The notes beneath the pieces are model-generated. The model was not told where the DNA came from and searched no databases. It worked only from the letters and a program-made list of their open reading frames with translations. The position numbers and the translations under genes are program-made. Below, in pieces: positions 45,542 through 58,912 of a DNA stretch of 64,000 nt; the first letter of the stretch is position 1; every line of letters starts with the position of its first letter. Source of the DNA: Heterohyrax brucei (lineage: Eukaryota; Chordata; Mammalia; Hyracoidea; Procaviidae); contig CM053146.1 of the NCBI GenBank assembly GCA_028571685.1, positions 68,667,431 to 68,731,430 of the forward strand, written 5' to 3'.

Positions 45542-46140
45542 AAACCCTTGATACAAAGAGTTAAAGTAGACTTATATACAGAAGAAAAGACTCTGATGGC
45601 TACAAGAGTGGGGAGAGAGGAAAAGGGTTGATCATAGATTAGATAGTTGGTAGCAGTTTGGTTGGATGAAAGCAGTGACAGCACACAGTAGAAAGCAGAT
45701 CAACTTAACTGGACTTCACCATATGCTGAAAGCACTTCTAATCCTAACCCAATACTGCAATGATAGAGGAGCAGGGGTGGGGTCTGAGAACCATGTACTC
45801 AGTGCACATCAAGGTCAGTTGGCATAATTAGGCTATTGCTAAGAGTCTCTTCTGCATCCCAGACTGGTGAGTGGCATCTGGGATCTTAAAACTAGCAAGC
45901 TGCCATCTGAGGAACACCAAATGTTCCTAACTCATCCAGAACAGATGACCACTGAGAACGCTAAAGACATGAGTCAAAAAGAGCCCGGGAGACAGAAGGA
46001 CCCGTGTGAATGGGAGACTGTATCGACATGTCACCAGAAGAACCAGATGATGCCTGGCCACCACCTGGTACCTGTACCCCCTGGTACAGCTCCAAGATGT
46101 AAAACTAACAAAAATGTGGGAGGGGAAAGAGGGACTTGAA

Positions 46141-49100
46141 CTGGTCCCCAGGAGTTTTAACTCTCAAGCCAGTCCACCTCATCCTAACACAGGTAGTCAA
46201 CAACAGTTCTCTGTGAAATGTTCCGAGTGATTCGCTGCTGTAATAGCTTCTGTTTCACAGAATCTATGATTCTTGGCATTCTTTCTTCTCTCCAGTTTTC
46301 AAGGCAGTCATTTGCTCTGTCACCTCAATTCTCTGATGGACCTAAGAAGAGTTTGAGTCTTTATCTTTTTCTAAGAGTGAGTATGGCAAATTCCAAGATT
46401 TTTTGCTTATGTTAAGGAAAAAAGAGCAATAATCATCTGGAAGCGGCATGATACATCCAGAGGGATGTTGGCCATTTCCTAATTTTGAGAGTCTTTATGA
46501 GAGGGTAAGAAAGCCTATCATCACTTATAATGGCCTGATTCAGTATAAGGGGAACTTGGGAACTTAGAGAACTCAGAAGAATGGGTATTCAATAAATCTC
46601 TTCTACTTTTTCTTAAACAGTTGTCTCAAGTGAGCATTTGGTAAGGATTAAATCACGATCAATTTGTGATTGAATTATGTTGACAAGTGCCTGAACTGCC
46701 GACATCCCATACCGTCAGTTGGAGAGAGATCCATATGCTTTAGACACCAGTTGTGCAAGTGGTATTCTGCTGAGGAAATGTAAACATATGGCTTGTATTC
46801 TTGCTTAAAGGGCCATGCTGTGTGGACAGAGTAGAAGTATAAACATGAGAGAAATTATTTATATGATCCAATAACCTCATAAAGTTTTATTTAATAGAGC
46901 CAGTGAGTATACAGACAATTCATCTAAGTTTAGATTCTGCTAAAATATTTTATAAAATAGCACCCCAGGAGTCTAGACCAGCTACTGTATCAGTACACTA
47001 GTTGTACTTGTTTAAATTATTCATTTATTCACTGTACTTTACAAGTTAAACCAAAATTTTTTAGTAATGGAACTTTTGAAAGTTCAGAATACCTCCCAAA
47101 TAATTTAGACACAATAGCCATCCTCTTCTCTGGGGACTCATTTTCTTAGAAAACATCTCCAACTGCTGAAGTTTGAAAACATTCAAGGACCAAACATCTT
47201 CCTCAAACACACAAAGAAAATCTAAGTAAACTTGTTTGATTTGGAGTAAATTGTCACTAATTTTCAATTCAAGAAGATGCCTATTCACAACTAATTGAAG
47301 AAGTGATTTGTTCCCAATCTCATCTGTGGCAATCTTTAGTGAAAAGTTTTTTTTTTTTTTTCAGGTCCCAATTATACCATAATAGGAAGTACTTACACAA
47401 AAGCATAAAATTAAAAGTTATAATGTCCACAGTTATAGACACTTCAACAGTTTCACACACATAACTTTGGTAGCTTCATACCTCATTTAATCTTTCCAAC
47501 AATCCCTAGTGGTGGCCATTTTTAAACACAGTTTAATTGGGAACAATAAGTGTCAGGATAAAGTGGCATTTTAGAACTTGGCATCCAGATACTTTCTTTC
47601 TATGGAATCAAAGTTAAATGATGATATATGATGCATTTTCCTTGATCAGTTTACTGGTGGCAGGTAAGTAGACTATAGCCATGATCAAAAGAAAAAGGAG
47701 AAACTAAAACATGCTATATGTTTATGCCTAAAATACACCCATGAAAGCAGTGTGCATAGCAGTTAAAAATGAAGACTTAAAATTAGATTGACATAATTTT
47801 TAGTTATAGGTCTGCCCATACTTGTCTCATGACCTTGGTCAGACTACTTAACTTCTGGAAATCTTTTTCTCATTTGTCAAATAGAGATGATATAGCTCTA
47901 TTTTCTTATTTGTTATTAAGAAACTGCGACTAATCATATTTGAGTCAATAGAGTTAAGGTAAAAGCTAATGTATGTAAGTTGTCCTCATGTAATAAAAAC
48001 TGGCAATAGATGTTATTATTACTACTCACATAAAATCTTAGTAAAGAATAGTTCATTTACTGTCCAGGCCTGAAAAATATACTATTTAAGTGCTGTTTGC
48101 TCCTTTTTATTAATTATTTGATAGATATTCAAAAATTAATTACAAATGGGTTAGACAACGAGTAATGTTTTGTCATTTGTCTGACTGTTCTCTCATACTG
48201 TGTCTTTAAATACTAACAAGAAAAGGAAAAAGAAACTGATCTTTTTTTAATTCTGTGCTTTTTATTTCAAGCATTCGACATTATGCTACCAAAAAAAAAA
48301 AAAAAGTGCTCTGATTAGGATGTTCGAAAGACATTTTTTTCTACACCAAATGAGATGGTGGCTTTGATTTTGCACATGTGGAAAATTCAGGTTCTATTGC
48401 AAGCTTTTGATTTTCAAATTGAAAGGAGTGTAATCAGTTTCTGAAACATTTATTACCTAAATGTATTCATTAAGGTTTACTAAAAAGAGAAATTAAAATG
48501 TTTGCCTTAGTTACAAAACTGAATCACTATACAAAAGTTTACTAAATTACTAAACAATCAACTGGGGAAATTAGTCAAAAAATTAAATTGATTCTGACTT
48601 AACTATCACATTTGTATTCGGTGAACACTCCTTCTTCCCACTTCCTACTATAACATAGCCCAGCGACAAATCATAATACGCCTTAGTGAATATAAACTAT
48701 GGGATAAATCTCACAAATAACAATTCAAAAAAAAATCTGTCAAAGTCTAAATCAAAAATCAAAATTTGATAGGTCAATTTTAATGTGAAGGATCAAGTTC
48801 AAAGGTGGCTTATTTGTAATGTACTTGGCCTTAATTTAATTATTTCTTACACACAATTGAAAAGAACTTTATAGTTGAAAATTTATAGGTACTTTATACT
48901 TCTCAGCATAATCAATGAGCATGATTTTCCAATATGATTTTAATGTGACAGATGAGATTTTAACTGCTTTGTGCTTTGTCCACTCACCTTTAATAGTTTA
49001 ACTGCTCCTTTAGCCAAAATTGCATAGAAGTACTGCCTTAAAATTTGTTACTTTATACTTCACAGCATTATCAATATGTATGATTTCCATATTTTGCAAC

Positions 49101-49871
49101 ATTAGTTTTGTAAAATCAACATATTACAAGAGCGATTGTTCACAAGCTTTGAATTGGTACACTTTCCCTTGCAACTATTTTTCAGTCAATGATAAATTAG
49201 CTTAAGAAGAACAGATCTGAGAGGCTAAATCCTTTAAATGAAGCCAAAGGTAAGAACAGCTGCAAACACTGTATGTGGAATCATTGCCCCTGCAACTTGG
49301 TCAGATGGAATAATTGCTTTGGATTAGTACATGTGAGGGTGCTGCTGAATTCATTATGGTAGTGTATGAAATCTTCATGGGTAGGTAACTTCCTCTGGAA
49401 TTACTTTGTGAGCCAGGACAAGGGCAGAGAAGCAAGTATGGAGTTAAAAGTTAGGACTTAGAAAAACTGTGATTAAAAGAGCAGTGAAATAGATGAAGGT
49501 GAAATTTTGGCTGTTGATGAAGTTTCAATTATCTACGTATATAGAAGAAAATTCAGAGAATTGGAGATATAAGGTAGTGTGTGTAAGTAACTGTACATAC
49601 ATTTATATAGCTGTGTAGGTATATGTGGTTATATAAACAGCTGTGTGATTACCTAGGTAAGAAGTTTCTCATGTCTGAAATCACAGTAATGTACAAGATT
49701 GTGCTATAGATTTGGGGAGATAGTTGATTTTAAGTATAGTTGAGTCTCAGTCCGGGATTTTTATGGTCATCTCACGTCAATGTTCCTTTGTTCCCTTCTC
49801 CTTGCTGCTCCTTCCGTATCCCTCCTTCCAGGAAAATGGCCAGGAGACTTTCATTGCCGGTTGGAGGCCGC
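46141..49871. other. Mostly unique AT-rich sequence
   Basis: Contains a MIR (47740-48030), a T-run at 47347-47362 and an A-run at about 48290-48305. No gene or exon is recognised. Confidence 0.45.
47740..48030 (+). mobile_element. MIR (ancient tRNA-derived SINE), degraded
   Basis: It carries the MIR core order: GTGTGCATAGCAGTTAAAAA at the head, TCATGACCTTGGTCAGACTA then CTTAACTTCTGGAAATCTTT, CTCATTTGTCAAATAGAGAT, and a LINE-2-like end TGGCAATAGATGTTATTATT. A possible reversed MIR scrap lies at 47490-47530. Confidence 0.7.
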
Positions 49872-51012
49872 GGTTGTCAGGTGTTGTCAAGTTGATTCCA
49901 ACTTGTAGCAATCCTGTTTGCAACAGAATGAAACACTGCCTACTCCTGTACCATCCGCAGGATTGTCGTTATGCTCAAGCCTGTTACTGTAGCCATTGTG
50001 CCAGTCTAACTTACTGAAAGTTTTCCTCTTTCACTGGCTGTATAGTTTACCAAGCACTATGTCTTTTTCCTAGGACTGGTCACTCCTGATAACATATCCA
50101 AAGATGATGCAAAGTTTCACCACCTTTGCTTCCAAGGAGCATTCTGGCTTTACTTCTTTGGAGACAGTTTTGTTCATTCTTCTGGAAGTCTATGATGTAT
50201 TCAATATTCATCACCAGCATCATAATTCACAGGCATCAATTCTTTCCTCCTCTTCCTTCCACTGTCCAGCATTCGCATGTATATGAGGCCACTGAAGACA
50301 CCAGGGCTTGGCTGAGGCTCACTTTACTCCTGTAGCTGAAATCTTTGCTTTTTAACATTTTAAAGAACTCTTTTGCAGCAGGTTTGCCAGTGTAATATGT
50401 CTTTTGGTTTCTTGACTGCTGCTTACATGGGTGTTGATTGTGGCTCCAAATAAAATGAAATCCTTGACAAATTCAACCTTTTCTCCATTTGTCATGATGT
50501 TGCTTATTGGTCTAATTGTGAGGATTTTTTTTTTTTAATGTTGAGCTGTAATCCATAGTGAAGGCTATACAGTCTTTGTTTTTCATCAATAAATGCTTCA
50601 AGTCATCTTCACTTTTATCAAGTAATGTGTCACTTGCATATTATAGGTTGTTAATGAGTTTTCCTCTAATTTGTACACCTTGTTCTTCATATAATATAGA
50701 TTTTCAGATTATTTGTTCAGCGTATGGAGAAAACAAGCATGGTGAAAGGATACAAACCTTTCCCGACTTTAAACTATATGATATCCTCTTGTTCTGTTCA
50801 AAGGACTGCCTCTTGGTCTACTTACAGGTTCCTCATAAATACAGTTAATTGCTTTAGAATTCCTATTCTTCACAGTGTTATACATAATTTGTTATAAGCC
50901 ATATAATTGAATGTTTCGCATAGTTAATAAAGCATAGATTAACATCTTTCTGATATTTTCTTCTTTCAGCTAACATCCATCTGACATCAGCAATAACATC
51001 CAATGATATTTG
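49872..51012 (-). mobile_element. RTE-clade LINE, 5'-truncated, reverse orientation
   Basis: On the plus strand the reversed core TGTTGTCAAGTTGATTCCAA leads into the ORF end (CCAAGCACTATGTC, 50052), the thumb-region text (GATTGTGGCTCCAAATAAAA, 50436; CATGATGTTGCTTATTGG, 50494) and the RT region to about 51012 (TCTGACATCAGCAATAACAT). Frames are broken throughout. Confidence 0.83.
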
Positions 51013-52022
51013 ATACCAGTTTACTGAAGGCCATGATCTAAGAACAATGATACTGAAGGTCATGTTATGTGACAACTGATAGATAACTTCTACACAGAGG
51101 CTGTACTACATTACATCAGGAATAGAGAAGCCGTGATGGTCGACATGCTATCTAATTTTAGACACTAGAGTCAAGTGACACTTCAACAACAATTGTTTTG
51201 CATGAAGACTTGGGTTCATCATACATTTATTGTACAATATGGCTATTATTTCATTGGAAATACTGATTAATTTCATCACAAGTTGGAAGAAAACAAATCA
51301 GGACCTCAACTATGCAGAGGTACATTGAGCATCTTCACACATATTGCAAAGCAATATATTTCAATAGGTCAACTTAGGAATTATATTTAACTTGGTTTGG
51401 TTTTATTAAAGATTAAAAGTATTGGATAATTTATATGACAGACATTTACTTTTTGCACACAGTGAGGTGATTTTCTATTTGGTATCTAGATTTTATAAAC
51501 TGTATATGTTTTTAAAACTTTAGGTAACCTTGAAATATCTTTATCATAATTTTTTTTCAGTTATTTAGCTCTTCAGAAATCCAAAGAGTATCTATGAAAG
51601 AAATATATTTGCTAATTGCAAAAAAAATCCTTAAATATTACTGTTCAGTAATTGGCTCTTGTGTATACAGGAGAAATGACCTGGAAGAATTGAAGTACAA
51701 AATGTTTAAACAGTCACATTCATATGCAGGAAAATAAATTTGGTCCTGTGGGTTATAATTAATTAGAAATGCCTAATATAAGCAGCTTCTCTCTTTTCTA
51801 TCTCCCACTTAAGAAAAGAAAAAAGTTAAATTAGGAACATCACGTTATTTAGGTGCATTCTATTTTTTAAAAATCTAAAAACAGGAGAAGTAACTTTGAA
51901 GACAGAGTATTTGCATACCATCTAGTGGTAGATTTTAAAAATCACTGAAGTTAAATTTTTGTTTGTTTAAATAGGCATAGTGCATGTGATTATACCTACC
52001 CTAAATATAAAATCTACCACAC
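51013..52022. other. Unassigned AT-rich sequence
   Basis: No gene and no repeat family that I can name. Confidence 0.5.
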
Positions 52023-52566
52023 ATTTGTCAGTTTGTCTTAAAGAGGAGCTCTACATGTTGCTTTGATGATGAAGCTAAGTACTCAGTATTATGGTGTTTC
52101 AAATACGAACAGGGTCACTCTGCAGACCTTCCAGACTAAGACAGACTAGGAAGAGGTATCCAGAGATCTATTTCTTAAAAATTCTCCCAGTGGAAACCTT
52201 ACGAATAGCAGTAGAACATGGTACAATATGGAGCCAGAAGATGAGCCCCTGAGGTTGAAAGGTATTCAAAATATGACTGTGGAAAAGCTGCCTCTTCACA
52301 GTATAGTTAGCTTTAATGATTGAGTAAAACTTTCCAGAATGTCATTTCCTGATGTGGTAAGTCTCACAACAGAAGAGTTACAAACAACCACTAATAATCA
52401 GAACATGGGATGTATGAAGAATGAATCTGAGAAAATGGGGAGTTGTCAAAAACGAGACAGAACTCATAGAGATCAATGTCCTAGGCATTAGTGAGCTGAA
52501 ATGGCCTAGCAATGGCTGTTTTGAATTGAAAAACCATAAAGTTGGCATAGTTGGCAGTACTATGCC

Positions 52567-52735
52567 TACAAATCAAACCAAACCCACTGCTATGGAGTTG
52601 ATTCTGAGGCATAATGATTCTATAGGACAGAGTAGAACTGCCCCATAGAGTTTCCAAGGAGGGCCTGGTGGATTCAAATTGCTGACCTTTTGGTTAGCAG
52701 CTGTGGCAGTTAACTACTACACCACTAGAGTTTCC
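52567..52735 (-). mobile_element. AfroSINE nested in RTE
   Basis: Tail AATCAAACCAAACCCACTGC, core-derived GGAGTTGATTCTGAGGC, GGACAGAGTAGAACTGCCCC, TTTCCAAGGAGGGCCTGGTG, GACCTTTTGGTTAGCAGCTG and the reversed head CTACACCACTAGAGTTTCC. It is the copy closest to the standard AfroSINE. RTE endonuclease text lies on both sides (GTACTATGCC before, AAGAATGAGAAATTGAAG after). Confidence 0.92.
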
Positions 52736-54861
52736 ATGTCAAGAATGAGAAATTGAAGAGGAATGATGCCTTATTCATATTGTCAAATATAGCATTTCAA
52801 GGTCTATCTTGAAGTATATAATGCTGTCTGTGATATTATAAAATGCATACCATACTCTCACATGGATAACCAGCCAACATCACATAAATTTATTCAAAGT
52901 TACTCACCAATTACTGAGGCTAAAGATTAAGAAATTGAAGATCTCTTAAACTGATCAAACATCCAATCAAGATGCATTAATAATTGTTGGTGACTGGAAT
53001 GTGAAATTTGGAGCCAAAGAACAAGGGTTTGTAGTTGGAAAACACAGCCTTGGTGATAGAAATGACACTGGAGATCACATGATACATTTTTTCAAAGCCG
53101 ATCATTCATTTATTGCAAATATCTTTTTCGAACAACATAAACAATGATGATAGCCAGGGAAACCACAGGATGGAATATGCGTGAATCAAATCAATTACAT
53201 CTGTGGAAGAAGATGGTGGATAAACTCAACAGAATCAGTCAGAACAAGGCCTGACTGCAGAATAGACTATCAGGTGCTCACAAACAAGTTCTAGTTGATC
53301 CTGGAGAAAATTAAAATAAGTGCTCGAGAGCCCAAGTACAACCTTGAGTATAGTCAGCCTGAATTCAGAGACCATTTCAAGAATAGGTTTGATTCACTGA
53401 ACACTAATGACCAAAGACCAGGTAAGTTGTCAGATGACACCAAGAACATCACGCATGAGAAAGCAAAAGGTAATTAAAAAGAGAGAAAAGAAAGGAAACA
53501 CAAAATGAATGTCAGGAGAGATTCTGAAGCTTGATCTTGAATGCTGGGTAGCTAAACCTAATGGAAGAAATGATGGTTTAAGAGATAACAGAAGATTTCA
53601 AAGGGTGGCTCAAAAAGACAAAATAAAGTATTACAATGAGGTAAGCAAAGACCTGGAGTCAGTAAACTAAAAGAGAAGAACACCCTCAGCATTTACCAAG
53701 CTGAAAGAACTGGGGGGGGGGGGAGTATTGAATTCTATGGACAAATATTTAATGAGTCACTAAGCACCCAAAGAAGATGGAAGGAATACACACAGTCACT
53801 GTAACAAAACACAAACAGTAACAACAACAAAAAAACTAGTTGGCTTTCAACCATTTCAGGAGGTAGCCTGAGACAAAGAACTGAAGGAATAGAAGGAAGA
53901 AGCCTAAATTACATTGAAGGTGTTGGCAACAACAAGGGTCCAAGAAGTGATGAGATACAAATTGAGATGTTTCAACAAACAAATGCAATGCAGGAAGCAC
54001 TCACTTGTCTATGCCAAGAAATTTAGAAGACAGTTAAAAGTTAGCCAGCTGGTTAAAAGATAGTGGATTAGACACATGTCTCCTCATTTCCCTCTGAGAA
54101 CTAAGGCCTGGATGATATTTGTGTGGAGCACTGAACATTTGGGTAGCCCTAGGACCTAGAATATTTGACTAGGCACCAGTATCAGACCAATCTTCTTCCC
54201 CTCTCAAAAATGAGCCAGCGGCCATCTGACCACCACTACTGCTGTTTCATGGTATTGGAGAACTGCAGCTTCCATGAACGGCTGGTAACATACTTTTGTT
54301 ACCACCTGGAAGGCAGAGTCTGCTGATCCTGACTGCCTGTTTCGGGCAGAACATTGGATGGCTCCTAGTTCAACACTTGGACAGCTCTCTGCATAAAAGT
54401 GAAGTTTACTTTTAAGGCTGAGAGGCCTATGTATTTGCCTAGAGATATGTCTGTTGAGAGGCCTCGCATCTTTTCCTCCCACCCTTCTCTGACCCACATT
54501 GTAGGGTTGGCAGGCAGCCCTCAGTTTCTCCATAAGTAGAGCAGACTCTTTGCCACCTAATGAGCAGAGACTTTCACTCTAGAGAGTCCACCTGGGACAA
54601 ATCATTACAGTATTAGAGATAGCTGGTGACCAACCATTCTCCTAGAACCAATAGCAGAGAAATCAGTGTCTAGACGGCATGCAGGCAACAGACCATAATT
54701 AATCATCTAAAGAAGCAGTCTTCAGATTATCCAGAAAATTCTCAAAATAAAGATTAAAAAAATTTCCCAGGTGACAAGCCTTTCTGAATCTATAGATGTC
54801 AAGTACAAAATATTTATATATAGAACCCTCCTAGAGATTAAACAAAATGCAGTAGAACAAA

Positions 54862-55083
54862 ATGAAAAAATTTAGTAAGCTATTTGAACTGATGGAACAT
54901 CAACGATCTGAAATACATCAGATCAATAACAACATTACAGAGTTAGATAATTCAATCCAAAGTCAAAAGAGTAGGACTGAACAGATAGACATTAGACTCG
55001 TTACCTTGAAGACAGAGCAACTGACATCAGCATTTATAAGGAGAAATCAGAAAAAAGAAATAAGAAAAATGAAGAAATATTAA
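54862..55083 (+). pseudogene. L1 ORF1 fragment (coiled-coil part)
   Basis: 73 codons: KKFSKLFELMEHQRSEIHQI, then NNNITELDNSIQSQKSRTEQ and IDIRLVTLKTEQ. Regular spacing of I/L residues is typical of the ORF1p coiled coil that drives trimerisation. The RNA-recognition and C-terminal domains follow in other frames (about 55110-55620, e.g. CCATCCAAGAATTATGTATC). Normal ORF1p is over 300 residues. This copy is broken after residue 73. Confidence 0.75.
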
Positions 55084-56448
55084 GAAACATGTGGGATTCC
55101 ATTAAGAGGAATAATTTATGTTTAACTGGAATTCCTGATCAAGGGAGCATTAATGACAATATAGAGAGTATTGCCGTAGAGATGCTGACAGAAAACTTTA
55201 CTGAGATTATGAGCAAACAGATCATAGGTAACTAAGATGTTTATCAAACAAAAGCTAGACCCAAAAAGAAAGACACCAAGACATATTATACTCAGGCTTA
55301 ATAAGATGAAACATAAACAGATGTTTCTGAAGGCACTAAGGCTCAAAGTAAAGCTAACACTCTGAGGGAAACCCTATAGGCTTTTGTCTGACTTCTCTGT
55401 ACAAACAATGCTGGCTAGAAAACAGTAAGCAGAGACATTCAAAGCCCTGAATGAGAAAAACTTCCATCCAAGAATTATGTATCCTGCAAAACTGTCTATC
55501 AAATATAATGGTGAAATTAAGACTTTTGAAGATAAAGAGAAATTTAGAGGCTTTGTAAAAACTAAACCAAGACTACATAAAATATTGAAAGGAGATCTTC
55601 CTTTCCAAAAACAGTACCATTAAATGTGTAGTTAAGGTGACAATTCAGGACACATCATCCAATAGTCTAATCAGTTAGAAAAGTCACAAAACTTCATCAA
55701 AGCTACAGTATTAAAATGAGGGAATCTGTGATCATATCATAACAACTATAATACCATCACATTAAAGGAGAGATACACTGCCGTAGTTATAGTTGTTTCA
55801 GATGGAGAGGAAGTTTAAATGTTATGCAGTAGTTAAAACTGGGTTTAATGTTAGTATGTTAAGGGTGATAATACATGTAATCATAATGCAAATTAACAGT
55901 GCATTTTATCAAAATAAGAAATGCAATACAGGAATTTCAATGAACACAAAACCAACACTGAAACAACACCCCATAATGAAGAGTGGCCCAGAACAGAATA
56001 TTAAAAGCAATGTAGAAAATATCAACATAAAAGTAATTACATCAAAATGATGGCACTAAGCACATACCTATCAATAATTACACTGAATGTAAATGGACTG
56101 AATGCTCCAGTAAAGAGACAGCAAGTGACATCCTGGACCAAAAGACACAAACTGTCTATATGATGCTTAGAAGAAACACATCTTAGACTTAAAGATACAA
56201 ACAAATTGAAAATTAAAGGATGACATAATACATACCAAGCTAACAATATACAAAGAGCAGGTGTGGCAATACTAATGTAAAATCTACTATTGTGGACAAG
56301 TATGGTCACTGATTATTGCTGTAAGGTTCAACAGTCAAGCAGGATTTAACAATATTAAATATTTATGTATCCAATACCACAGCACCTAAATACACTGAAA
56401 AAATACTGACAACACTGAAAAATGGGATTGATTATTCCACAATAATAG

Positions 56449-56646
56449 TTGGAGACTTCAACACTCCCCTTTCAGTTATGGATAGATAATCCAGAAAAAA
56501 AGCTCAGTAAAGATGCAGAAGATCTTATTGCAACAATCAACCAACTAGACCTTGTTGACATATACAGATCTCTTCATCCATCAATGGATAAGTACACCTT
56601 CTTCTCCAATGCACATCGAACATTCTCCAGAATAGAGCATGTGTAG
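56449..56646 (+). pseudogene. L1 ORF2 endonuclease fragment
   Basis: The DNA just before and at its start (GTTGGAGACTTCAACACTCC, 56448-56467) corresponds to the V-G-D-F-N-T segment of the APE-type endonuclease, which holds catalytic Asp and Asn. The frame continues with INQLDLVDIYRSLHPSMDKY, TFFSNAHRTFSRIEHV, matching the L1 order (DIWR-LHP, YTFFS-HGTFSKIDH). The usual final D-H pair appears as E-H. Frameshifts occur before and after it. Confidence 0.78.
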
Positions 56647-57853
56647 GTCATAAAGCAATTCTTCATAAAATTGAAAACATTGATTTACTGCAAAGTATCT
56701 TCTTGGACCATAGAGCTATAAAAGTGGAAATCAATAACAGGCAATTCATAGGTAGACATTCAAACTTATGGAAACTGAACAACACTTTGCTCAAAAAGCT
56801 TTAGGTTATAGAAGACATCAGGGACAAAATAAAGAAATTTATGGATTCAAATGAGAATGAAAACACATCTTAACAGAATCTATGGGATACAGCAAAGGCT
56901 GTGCTCAGAAGTCAGTTTATCTCTAGAATTGCACACATCTGGAAAGAAGAAAGTGCCCAAATTAAAGAATTAACCTTACAGCTTGAACAAGTAGAAAGAG
57001 AGCAACAGAGGAACCCCTCAGGCATCAGAAGAAAACAGATTATAAGGATTAGAGCAGAACTATATGAATTAGAGAATAGAAAAACAATTAAAAAATTAAC
57101 AAAACCAAAAACTGGTTCTTTGAAAAGATCTTCAAAATTGGTAAACCACTGGCTAAACTTACAAAAGAAAAACAGCAGGAGATACAAATAACCCAATTAA
57201 GAAATGAGATGGGCGTCATTACAACAGACCCAGCTGAAATCAAAAATACCATAACAGAATATGTGAAACACTGTACTCTAACAAGTTTGAAAACCTAGGA
57301 GAAATGGACAAATTTCTAGATTCATATCACTCACCAAAGATTATCACAAGGAAAAGTAGATCAACTTAATAAATCTATCACAAAGGAAGAGATTGAAAAA
57401 TTCCTAAAAAATCTACCAACCAAAAAAGTCCTGGCCCAGATGGCTTCACCAGAGAATTCTGCCAAACTTTTAGAGAAGCGTTAACTCTGATGCTATTGAG
57501 GCTATTTCACACCATAGAAAGGGATGGAATACTCCCAAATTCATTCTATGAAGCCAGCATAACCCTAATGCCAAAGTCAGAGAATGATCCCACAAAAAAA
57601 GAAAATTACAGACAAGTATCACTCATGAACCTAGATGCAAGAATCTTCAACGCAATTCTAGCCAATAGAATCCAACCGCATATAAAAAAAAAATAATTCA
57701 TCATGATCAAGGTGGTTTCTTTCCAGGGATGCAAGTGTGGTTCAACATCAGAAAAACAATCAGTGTGATCAACCACATTAATAACACAAAAGATAAGAAT
57801 CACCTGATTTTGTCAGTTGATGCAGAAAAGGCATTTGATAAAGTTCAACACCC

Positions 57854-58387
57854 ATGCTTAAAACTCTCAGAAAAATAGGAATAGAGGGGAAATTCCTGAA
57901 AATAATCAGTAGCATCTACACAAAGCCAATTGCCTTCATCATCCTGAATGGTGAAAGACTGAAAGAATTCTGTTTGAGAATGGGAACTAGACAAGGATAC
58001 CCACTCTCACCACTTCTATTCAACCTTGTGTTAGAAGTTCTAGCCAGAGCAATCAGACACGACAAAGAAATAAAGGGCCTCTGTGTTGGCAATGAAGAAG
58101 TAAAAATCTCCCTCTTTATAGATGATATGATTGTTTATACAGAGAATCCAAAGGAATCCATTAGTAAACTACTGAAACTAATAGAGGAGTTTAGCGAAGT
58201 AATGGGATACAAGATAAACATAAGTAAACCAGTAGGATTCCTTTATACCAACAGCAAGATTATTAAAGAAGAAATCACTAAATCAATTCCATTTACTATA
58301 GCCCCCAAGAAGATAAAACACCTAGGAATAAATCTAACTAGAGAAATAAGAGATCTTTACAAAGAGAACTACAAGACCTTACTATAA
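57854..58387 (+). pseudogene. L1 ORF2 reverse-transcriptase fragment
   Basis: At 177 codons this is the longest retained coding stretch in the window. It begins just after motif A (the DNA GATGCAGAAAAGGCATTTGA at 57819-57838 precedes it in another frame). It contains [20 protein letters not shown] (motif B, with Cys of QGCPLSP changed to Tyr), [20 protein letters not shown] (motif C, FADD changed to FIDD) and [20 protein letters not shown] (thumb start). Both catalytic Asp residues remain. The next piece continues at 58412-58666 after a stop at about 58387. Confidence 0.87.
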
Positions 58388-58411
58388 GAAACTAACAGAG
58401 ATTTACATAAA

Positions 58412-58666
58412 TTGAGTAATCTACCCTGCTCATGGATAGGAAGACTCAACATTGTGAAAATGTCTACTTTGCCCAAAGCAATCTACTTATATAATGCAAT
58501 TCCAATGCAAATTGCAGTGACATTTTTTAATGAGATGGAGAAACAGATCATCAACTTTGTTTGGAAAGAGAAGAAACCTCAGGTAAGTAAAGCACTGCTG
58601 AAGAAGAAGAACATACCGGAAGGCCTCTCGCTATCTACTTTAGAACTTATTACACTGCCACCGTAG
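58412..58666 (+). pseudogene. L1 ORF2 thumb/connection fragment
   Basis: 84 codons with [20 protein letters not shown] and FFNEMEKQIINFVWKEKKPQ, the conserved post-RT segment of L1 ORF2 (usual [21 protein letters not shown]). It continues the ORF2 of the L1 at 54053-60010 after an interrupting stop. Confidence 0.82.
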
Positions 58667-58912
58667 TCAAAAACAGCCTGGTGCTGGTACAAAAGGAGAC
58701 ATATAGACCAGTGGAACAGAGTTCAGACCTCAGAGATGCCACCATCCTCTTATGAACAGTTGATATTTGACAAAGACCCCAACATTTTAAACTGGGTTGA
58801 GAATGGTCTCTTTAATAAATGGTGATGACAAAATTGTATATCTGTCTGCAATAAATTGAAACAAGACCCATATCTCACACCTTATACAAAAACCAACTCA
58901 AATTGGATACCC

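Larger units (their letters stand above)
40427..46140 (+). mobile_element. L1 LINE, nearly complete (ORF1, ORF2, 3' UTR), with nested LTR
   Basis: A short 5' UTR remnant (GACAACAGTCAACTGCTAAA, 40426) precedes ORF1-like sequence (about 40500-41360, including ATTAATTGGAGTTCTTG and GAAGAATTATATATCCTGTG). ORF2 follows: endonuclease region about 41790-42170, then the RT at about 42880-43720, the C-terminal region to about 44580 and a 3' UTR to about 46140 (GGGATCTTAAAACTAGCAAG at 45880). All frames are broken. A solo LTR at 45017-45541 splits the 3' UTR. No poly-A tail is visible. Confidence 0.82.

Noticed and set aside
54204-54533. 109-codon minus-strand frame
   Set aside because: It lies antisense in the 5' UTR of the nested L1 and resembles no known protein. 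L1 5' UTRs can hold chance antisense frames.
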